A stretch of DNA of 64,000 nucleotides from Bugulina stolonifera (taxonomy: Eukaryota > Bryozoa > Gymnolaemata > Cheilostomatida > Bugulidae). A model generated the notes under the pieces. That model saw nothing but the letters and a program-made list of their open reading frames with translations. It was not told where the DNA came from and did not search any database. Within the stretch, counting starts at the first letter, position 1; every line of letters begins with the position of its first letter. Both the position numbers and the translations under genes were made by a program. Where the stretch lies: assembly GCA_935421135.1 (NCBI GenBank), contig OW285187.1, forward strand, positions 24,986,429 through 25,050,428. Reading direction: 5' to 3'. Below are positions 56,201 through 64,000 of this stretch, one piece after another.

Positions 56201-59200
56201 GAGAGGATGCTATTGGTAGCACTTCAGAGAGCAGACAACTCCCGAGTAGTAGTTCAAATCATTTGTGACTTTATATACCGTCATAAAGGGTGGAGCTAAA
56301 TCATAATAGGCTGATAATGAGCTCTTAGGGTCCACATGCTATCGTCCTACTCATGACTAGTTGCTGTTTGGTAAAACGAAAACATTTCTACTCAGATATA
56401 CGTGTATGCCAGTAGTTTGCTAGCTGTTTGGAGTTGTCAGCACCACATTAATGTGGGTCATTCTCATGGATGTTGGTAATGTAAAAGCCAAACAAAGCCA
56501 AACTGATGGCACAATCTACATTGTAGAAGAAATGAAACAACCTAATCATTTTCTCTTCTATCAGATAGTTAACTTCATTCTTGTATGAGTATTTAACATG
56601 TGATTGTATTCATTCATTTAGTTCCATGATTATATTATACATAAACCTGATGAACATATAGATGTATACGCACAGTGACTATATCTGCAGCTAATCCAAG
56701 ACTACCACTGAATGAGCAGAAGTTCAACATGCTGCTCACTCCATACATATACATGACGGCAGCAGGGCGGAGACATATTAGAAATGTTAAGTTTAATGAG
56801 ACTGTAACATTTGGAGATGGTAATGCAAACAGCACCAACTTCAATCTGAGCAGTGTAATATCTGGCAGTGGTAATCTCTCTAACCCCAACCTAACTACAC
56901 CAGATATTCTAGAGCTGGAGGCTGAGTTCTCAAACAAATACTTACTGGTAAGTATACACTGGTGCAACCGATTGTACTACGTGTACACGTATATGTACAG
57001 AGAATAGTGGTACTAGTAAAAGACATGAGCATGACATGGGAGATAAATGACGTGAGAGCGTGAAGACAACTCCAACTTATGTTATAATACCGATGGTGAG
57101 GAGCTAGACGGAAATAAAGCTTATGGTTGGCGGTTGGGTTTGGGGTGAACAAGAGTTTGATTTCTAGCGTTAGTAATCTTAGTTTGAGTTGTCTTCTTTC
57201 TCTCATACGTCATTTCATTCTCACGCTCACGTCTTTTACCGCTACCAAGTGAATAGTGAATCGTGATGCAATGGAAGAAATATGTTACAACATTTATGTA
57301 TTGTCTTGATTAGCCAGGATACAATACAACATGCAATTAATACAGTTTTTGCTTCCATTTCCTTTCATATAGAACTGATTAAGTCTATGAACAATTACTA
57401 TGTAGTGTCTTACTTATAGGCTTAAGTAGAACTGCCATTGGCTTGTGGTTTTTGCAAGAAAGGATTTGTATTTTGTGTAACCAGTGTATTATATTTTGTA
57501 AATTATTTAGTTCTATGTTCTGTCTTGGATTATAATATTTGTGACAAACCTCAACCTGGTGTTCTTTCTATACTCATTTGCGTGTGTTTAAAATATTATA
57601 CTCCTATAGATAAAGTTTGCCTTTGTAAAATGCTGAAACTATGAGATATTTTTAATGAATTGCCTCATCCTGTATGACAAGGGTCTGATGATGTCATATA
57701 GGAATATGTGAATTTATTTTCAGTCCAGTAGAATACCATTCAATTTCATTAACCTGGAAAGCTCTGCCATAGCAGTAGAGGCGATGGATGACACACGTGA
57801 TGTCATTGATGACTATTACACGGACAAACAGGCTTTCCCATTCAGCAGATCTTTTGAGGATTGGGAAACGGACAAGATTATACAGGTATGGAGTTATCTT
57901 CTCTATGTCAATATTAGCTATGCTGTTGTTTCAGTATAAGTTTTTCTGGCCCAATAAAATAAGATAATATTCTCAGCTAACCAATTATAGTGGGGTTCAC
58001 TTGGTTTTAATAATCATTATGTAGCCTCCATGTACAAGTACAAGGCCTGTGAAGCATTTATCTGCACTAAATACGTAATGAGATCCCCATATAGAAAAGT
58101 AATGTATTAAGTCTGTAATATAGAGTTGTCTTCTTTTTATTTTGTAAGTTGTCTGCCCCTACCCCAGCCACAACATATAGACATATCGTAGAACGTACAT
58201 GTCTTTAGTACCAGTTAATTTTTGTATAATAGGTACATGTAGCTCCCCAATATGTTGTAAAACTATTTACATACATACTGACTGGTATTCTCAGTCCTGC
58301 ACAAGCTCTACGTGTATTAAACACCTCCCTTGTGTGATACATCATAATACATGTTGCCTCATCTGATTGTAGATGGAGTTGTATAGAAACATGGGTCTTG
58401 CATTTGGATGTGTTTTGATATTGACACTATTTCTCATAGCAGATATTGGGACATGCCTTTTAGTATCTGTCTGCGTCCTCTCAACACTGGTGAGTTTACT
58501 ATTACATGTACATGTATATTATTGTATGTTGTGTGAACACTGTATATTTATTGTATAAAACACTCTTGTACATGAAGTTAATTTAATATAAGCATGTGAG
58601 GAATAAATAGGTTCTAACCGGAAATACATCATTCCTGAACCCTCAGATTAAATCTTTAGGTTCAAAAGATGGAAAACAAGTTTAAAGTTGACCAAACGTT
58701 ATAATCGTACACAGATGTACATGTAGTGTATGAACATGTAGTATATGTACATGTAGTGTATGAACATTTAGTGTATGTACATGTAGTGTATGTACATGTA
58801 GTGTATGAACATGTAGTGTATGTACATGTAGTGTATGAACTAACATTATACCTACTGCACTTACAGGTTGAGGTGGGTGGTTTTATGTACTTCTGGAATC
58901 TCTCTATAGACACTGTGACTTGTATACAGTTGGTTCTAGCTATTGGCCTTGCTGTAGATTACTCAGCTCACATAGGTCATACTTTCATGACTGTAGACGG
59001 TACCAGAAACGGTGAGTTATATCTACCACACACTGAATATATAATACTGTTCTACACAGAGTATAGTTCAGTCAGATCACTTACATACTACTATTATCAT
59101 ACTTGTAGGAACTGAGTATAGAGTGCTTGAACTCTACAATTAGCTTGGCACTTGTAGCCATTATAAACTTATCATGTTATATGCAATCATCAGGCAGGCA

Positions 59201-60247
59201 TAGACTACATAGGTGTACATGTAGTATATACTGTACTACATATACATGTAATGGTATATATCATACTATATACGTACATCTGTTATGTTAACAGAAAGGA
59301 CAGTAAAGACACTGGCAGATATTGGTCCTGCTGTGTTCAATGGAGGGTTCAGTACTCTATTGGCGTTCATGTTACTCGCTTCATCCAACTCCTATGTATT
59401 TGATGTGTTCTTCAGGGTGAGTAGTACTTATACAGTCCCCTCCCTATAGACTATGTACACATATTGTATAACTGTAGGCTACATGTACATGTAGCAGATG
59501 CAACCATTGAACTTCCTTCTTTTCCACCCAGCCTGCCTGCCATGTTATATCTGATGAAAGCATTCTTTCTTTGGACAAACCTGTATCACAGCAATTCTTT
59601 ATTATGTTTCATAGAATCCTGCATTTTAATGTGTTATTGTTATAAATGGATATTGTTTCAAATTATTGCAATAGCTACTTGCTAGAATAAAATTTATGTA
59701 AGTTAAATCAGCGATAACTAAAAATTAATACAAAGACATGGACATATGACAGCAGGCTCTCCAAATGCGCAAAATATATCATAAATATTGATTATCATAT
59801 CATTCATTATTGTTTATATTATTGCTTAATATGCAGGTAAATCTATTGGTGGTGTTTCTGGGGCTGTGGAATGGAATGGTGCTACTGCCTGTTCTACTTA
59901 GCTACATAGGGCCGGCCCCCTACCTGTCCGTAACAGAGACCCCAACAAGGAACGGATCTAAGACTAAGATCTCCGACTCTGCAGTAGATAACAAAGCCTT
60001 AGAACCTGAAGATATCACGATGGTAAATACTATACTGTCTGTTCCCCCTCCCCCTTACAACATTGGTGGCCGTCCTTTACGGCGCCATCAGTTGCTCTGG
60101 AACCCCTATACTAGAGACTATGAATACCATACACCACATGCCACCCACCCCCATTACCCCAGTCCATCTGGCGTGTATCACATGTATAATGATATGAACT
60201 ATCCACGATACGCCGAACCTAGGAGACATCATTACTATTATTACTAA
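50267..60247 (+). CDS. Patched-domain (PTCHD/PTR-type) multi-pass membrane protein with sterol-sensing domain
   Basis: Eighteen exons: 50267-50385, 50872-51118, 51503-51573, 52267-52395, 52653-52809, 53159-53259, 53558-53678, 54389-54512, 54624-54796, 55167-55418, 55580-55760, 55878-56045, 56676-56947, 57724-57885, 58373-58489, 58867-59011, 59295-59416, 59837-60247. All are in phase, giving 1023 residues. The first membrane helix (IITIVCTILACLACAAG) is followed by a large extracellular loop. A sterol-sensing-type helix bundle comes next, with GLGVDD at about 357-362, then a Cys-rich cytoplasmic stretch (NGCCCCYTHPEP). A second loop and second bundle follow, with GLAVDYSAH from about 825. These two GxxxD motifs are the proton-relay positions of RND-type transporters, including Patched. 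Orthology to a specific PTCHD gene is not decided. The first in-frame ATG of the exon is used. The tail contains PPPPY and ends in five Tyr; an alternative last exon is listed separately. Confidence 0.87.
57016..57239. mobile_element. Imperfect inverted-repeat element in a PTCHD-gene intron
   Basis: GTAAAAGACATGAGCATGA at 57016 recurs inverted (GTAAAAGACGTGAGCGTGA) from 57239. Both arms run about 60 bases to AAGACAACTC. No target duplication is evident. It is 224 bp and noncoding. Confidence 0.6.
58717..58839 (+). repeat. 15-bp minisatellite, about 8 copies
   Basis: Units of GTACATGTAGTGTAT and GAACATGTAGTGTAT stand in tandem in the intron just before the exon at 58867. The array is open in several frames on both strands because the unit is a multiple of three without stops. 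That is not evidence of coding. Confidence 0.9.
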
Positions 60248-60371
60248 CATTGACCCATCGTACTGTTGCTGGTCATTGGGCTTGTAAAGAATGTGACCAA
60301 TAATTGACTCCCCACATAGTTCGGTGTAGGCCATTGCACCACTATGTACTTCTACTAGTCCAATTTATCTG

Positions 60372-60377
60372 AATAAA
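60372..60377 (+). terminator. Poly(A) signal candidate for the PTCHD gene (proximal)
   Basis: AATAAA lies about 125 nt after the stop codon of the unspliced last exon. Confidence 0.5.
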
Positions 60378-61109
60378 TCTGTGATTGTCCAATCAAAACA
60401 AGCCTCTCTACAGTTTGTTCATGGTTGTTTTATCTTGCCAAGTGTAACTTATACAAATTACTAGATCTAATATGGAACCGCTGTATATACTATATTTTTA
60501 TAGAAGTTTATTTTAATGCATTCATTCTACTGTATTTTGATGCATATCGCACTGATGACACTTTAACGCATATTATTCACAAGCCTCTTCTACTCAAAAC
60601 TGTCACACAAACTTAATCAGCTTGCATCTGATATGTGATATGTTATATGTACATTGTACATGTATATAAGGCTACATTTGTATTGCACGTACAATGTGTA
60701 ATTTTAATACAGTGTACATGTATATACTATTATGTTTACTGTTAATTCAGGAAACTATGTTCTTCACAGTTCACACTACTTTTTTCAATTCCAAAATAAA
60801 CTAATACATTGTAGATGATTATTTTACTTTGTTTTTTATTTGTTGGCCAAATCCTTGTTGTATAATGATTAATGTGGTAGCTGTTGCCATAGATTTATTA
60901 CAGATTTATCCTAGTTATCATGCTTCTAGAGTAATGATTCGGTATGCTGGGGATAGATTACAACTATCAGTATATCGAGTTAACACACTCTTCTAGTGTT
61001 TTTGGAAAAAATAGAAACCATTTTGAGGTTTAATAAAAAGTAGTGTATCTCTTTATCTGAAAATATGATGAATATTACCAAATTTAATACGCTCTAATAT
61101 GTTTTGTAG

Positions 61110-61256
61110 AAGAAGCCAATAACTGAAGTAAATGGTTACAGCAATGGAACAATACCACATAATAACGGTGTTAAATCTCAAACTATAGAAATACCTGATA
61201 TACCTGCTAATAGTTCACCTCCGTCCAAAGATACTGATTTGCCAGCAGTTGCATGA
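61110..61256 (+). CDS. Alternative terminal exon of the PTCHD gene
   Basis: A donor inside the last exon (ACGATG|GTAAAT at 60022/60023) is in phase zero. An acceptor TTTTGTAG at 61109 opens 147 nt in phase that end in TGA and add 48 residues (beginning KKPITEVNGYSNG, ending DLPAVA). This would replace the PPPPY/poly-Tyr tail with a Ser/Pro/Asn-rich one, giving 997 residues. A distal AATAAA lies at 61879-61884. It is inferred from splice signals and frame only. Confidence 0.5.
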   Translation, partial: KKPITEVNGYSNGTIPHNNGVKSQTIEIPDIPANSSPPSKDTDLPAVA

Positions 61257-62247
61257 CACTAGACAACAATATATACATGTACTGTACAAGTAGGCATAAA
61301 TGTATATTCAATAATTATAACTACTAACTATATTCAATATCATTCCAGAAATCTATCAGAACATTCTAGAATAATAAAAATGATCACCAATAGAATGTGC
61401 TCAACAATGTATAAAATACCTTCTAGTTTGGCTTGGAACTCAGAGTATAACAACTTGAGTCTTACACTCATATCATACAATTACAATGACGTATATTTAA
61501 GAGTGCAGACTTGAATAATGATGTACATAAATATTTTTGTAATTACTTTTATTTCTAAGACAGCTGAATATTGCTCTCCAGTTATATCAATTATTAATTT
61601 TTGTGTTAATCTAACAAGCTTTAAAGTTTCAAAAGCTTCGCTTTCGGCCAAATTCATGAAAAGTTATTAATGGTGCATATAATAGAGTGGTGTATATGAC
61701 TATTTTTGTTTTATGTATGGCATTCTACACCATGTTATGTATTAATTTTGATTATTTCTTTTGATAAGCTCCTATATGTACAAGATGAACACACCAGCAA
61801 ATTATGCTGTGATTTTAACGTTTTCTGTCCAAAATCATGCTTTCGATATACAAAAGTACTTTGTGTTTAAATACATGTAATAAAGTTATGTTAGTTTTCC
61901 TGCAAATTCAACAATATTATATACTGCCTCTATTTGTGTAGTGTAGCAGTTCTGGAGATGGAACCATTTACAATGTGTAGGCGTTCCGTGTACACCGCAG
62001 GAATATCCTTATCAGAGTATTGACAATATATAGCTGCATTGAATTAGAATACACAGAGAAACGAAATCCATCTTATTTTGACATTTAATACAAAGTATAA
62101 GAATAGTAAATGAGATGAGGGATTGCTCACATGGTAACTATTCCAGTTCCAATGCTTCAGTGATTTTGTGTCGTATAGCTAGTAGTTGTTAGTCATCCGT
62201 ATAACAGTCGTGAGTAATGGTGATTCTAGTACGCAAGTAATAATAAC
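61257..62247. other. Intergenic between the PTCHD gene and the last gene
   Basis: About 1 kb of AT-rich sequence with the distal poly(A) signal candidate (61879-61884). No gene is seen. The promoter of the next gene should lie in its right part. Confidence 0.6.
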
Positions 62248-63771
62248 ATGCTCAAATTTCGTGCCGACCTTGGTGATTCAAGAAAACACTCAGTCGGAAA
62301 AGCTAGTGGGGCTGCTCTAGTAGAAAATGGTAAAAAGAAAAAAGCTAGCAGTGGATATGGTAAGTATTGATATTTTGGTAGTTTCTCTGGACTTTTTATT
62401 CAACAAAAGTGATCGACTCTTACTAATAACTAGTACAGATTTGATTTCCTGTATATCGAGTTCTGCCTGTAGGCATTAAATAATATACACGTATGTGTGT
62501 GGGTTCGAATAAATATACATGTGAGTTCCTATCTTGTATAATTAGACAGTCTCCACTCTGTAATTTGGTGCAGATTACTGAAAACATACAAGCAATAAAT
62601 ATAGACAGCAGGCAGAGCATTGGGAATGTAAATCTATGAACTTGGGGTTTGATGTCAAACGCGGACGAATGTAGTACTGTGAATATTCTTCACCACTCAT
62701 TTTAATGGTCTTTGTTACAGAAGAAATAGTGTTGAATAATGAGACATCAAAGCCGAACAAAGAGGCTGAAGGCAATATAAAGATTGTGACTGAGGCTCCT
62801 CTCGAACCCGAAGACGTACAACCACCCAGCCCATTCCAACTACCATTACCCATCTCTACTGACTGTCAAACACTTAGCCCAACAACTCTACACATACCTA
62901 ATCTGTTAGATGAGCAAAATGTGTCTAGTCCAGTTTCAGAAGACCGAAACGTTTCAAATCCTCTAATACCTAGTCCTACAGATTCACCAGCAATGAGTCC
63001 AACGAATTCACAAGTACCGACCCCTATAATAGAACCAAAAGCTTCTAGTCCCACAGATCCACTTGATGCTACCTATTCTATTCCAGAACCAGTTTGTCTG
63101 GTTCCAGAAGGTTTTGAGACTAACACTCTCAGTCTTGAAAGCATAGAGCTTCAACTCCATCAGGCGATGGTTGGCCTACTACAGTACTCTTCTACTAGAG
63201 CTATGTCTCAATGGGTTATACCAGAAACAGATTCTGAAGATGACTATCTTAAAAAGCAGCAAGGGTGGGCAGCAGAAAAAGCACCTGCTGGTCTTCCACA
63301 CATCGTAATTGACAACAAACGACTGGGCCATAAGTTCAACTTGCCCAGCGACAGCGAGGAGGAAGAGGATCCATATTCTACAGCCAAGTCTCCATCTATG
63401 TCCATTAAATCTATGGAGCCACCTCTTCCGCCTCCTGTCTCAACCATTCCTCGAACATTCACAGCAATGCCTGGTATGTACGCTCTGCTGTTTCTAGTAT
63501 ACTGCTGCTCATTCACTGCTCATACAGCTTCCGTCCTGCAATTAACATCCAGCAATAGAATAGAAAATAATCATGCTAAATGTCTGGATATACATGTAGT
63601 TAGTGTAGTCATAACCATATTATTTACATTATTATGCTATTTAATATTCTGATAACATATGATAAAGTGAATGCATTATATGATACATAATGTAACACCA
63701 GCATAATGGCCATGGTAACTGACCTATGATGACAAATAGTTCCTCCAAAAATACAAGCCTTTGGTTCATCA
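62248..63771 (+). CDS. Unrecognised Pro/Ser/Glu-rich protein, N-terminal part (runs off window)
   Basis: Exons 62248-62359 (ATG, MLKFRADLGDSRKH), 62721-63473 and probably 63740-63771 (32 nt, PPKIQAFGSS) join in phase, giving just under 300 residues in view. The N-terminus is basic (NGKKKKASSG). A long disordered middle follows with repeated Ser-Pro and Thr-Pro pairs. A short possibly folded segment (LESIELQLHQAMVGLLQYSS) precedes acidic clusters (PETDSEDD, PSDSEEEED) and a Pro-rich end (EPPLPPP). I do not recognise the family. The acidic DSEEEE and SP sites could be kinase targets, which is inference. The open frame continues past 63473 to 63652, but a good donor (GTATGT) and loss of the protein's character there argue for splicing. 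Confidence 0.6.
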
Positions 63772-64000
63772 GTGAGCTGTAGGCTACTGGCTCATAATTG
63801 TGAAAAAGTTGGTATACTACAAGACTAGTACATTGTTATGTTATGTATAACTGCTAAATTTACATAAACATGTATGTATAACACAGTGTTACGTGCGTGT
63901 ATGTAAATTACTCCTCTGTCAAGTGTAAAATTCATTCAGTTGCTTGATTCAACACATGGGCAAATACGATTGATATATTTGCCAGTGACTCAAGGTTTAG

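Noticed and set aside
58717..58839. Open reading frames through the 15-bp repeat on both strands
   Set aside because: A 15-bp unit without stops is open by construction. The flanking PTCHD exons join in phase without it.
63474..63652. Read-through of the last gene to a hydrophobic C-terminus
   Set aside because: A strong donor GTATGT at 63474 and an in-phase small exon at 63740 fit better. The hydrophobic tail looks like translated AT-rich intron. Not fully excluded.

Overview
The window is animal nuclear DNA. It is AT-rich and packed with multi-exon genes that have GT-AG introns, mostly 100 bases to about 1.2 kb. TACATGTA-type palindromes, minisatellites and small cut-and-paste transposons fill the introns and gaps. 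Gene content is animal-like: a ciliary central-pair protein, HSPBP1, STAM, the proteasome deubiquitinase PSMD14/Rpn11 and a Patched-family protein. Nothing is bacterial, and no vertebrate repeat family is recognisable. A sponge or other early-branching invertebrate is my best guess, but the sequence does not prove it.

Layout. Bases 1-19765 (+) hold the last 35 exons of a CFAP54-like gene whose 5' part lies off the left edge. Bases 20671-29563 are a four-deep nest of DNA transposons. Inside it is a hAT-type transposase gene (22381-27140) with a reading-frame lesion. HSPBP1 (+) lies at 30010-32608. STAM (+) lies at 33980-41956, and its first intron carries a second copy of one nested element, which itself contains a smaller one. 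PSMD14 (-) lies at 42367-45667, tail-to-tail with STAM. A gene-poor AT-rich stretch covers 45668-50266. A Patched-domain (PTCHD/PTR-type) gene (+) runs from 50267 to 60247, with a possible alternative last exon ending at 61256. An unrecognised gene (+) starts at 62248 and runs off the right edge.

I joined exons by reading splice sites and keeping the frame. For CFAP54, HSPBP1, STAM, PSMD14 and the PTCHD gene, every junction is in phase from first to last exon in view. Predicted lengths are at least 2168 aa (CFAP54, partial), 334 aa (HSPBP1), 542 aa (STAM), 314 aa (PSMD14) and 1023 or 997 aa (PTCHD).

The genes do not form one pathway. The closest link is that STAM (endosomal sorting of ubiquitinated cargo) and PSMD14 (JAMM deubiquitinase of the proteasome lid) are convergent neighbours in ubiquitin biology. 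The most notable structure is the transposon nest. Each layer has its own terminal inverted repeats and target-site duplication, and the copy in STAM intron 1 preserves the empty site for one layer, so the insertion history can be read directly.
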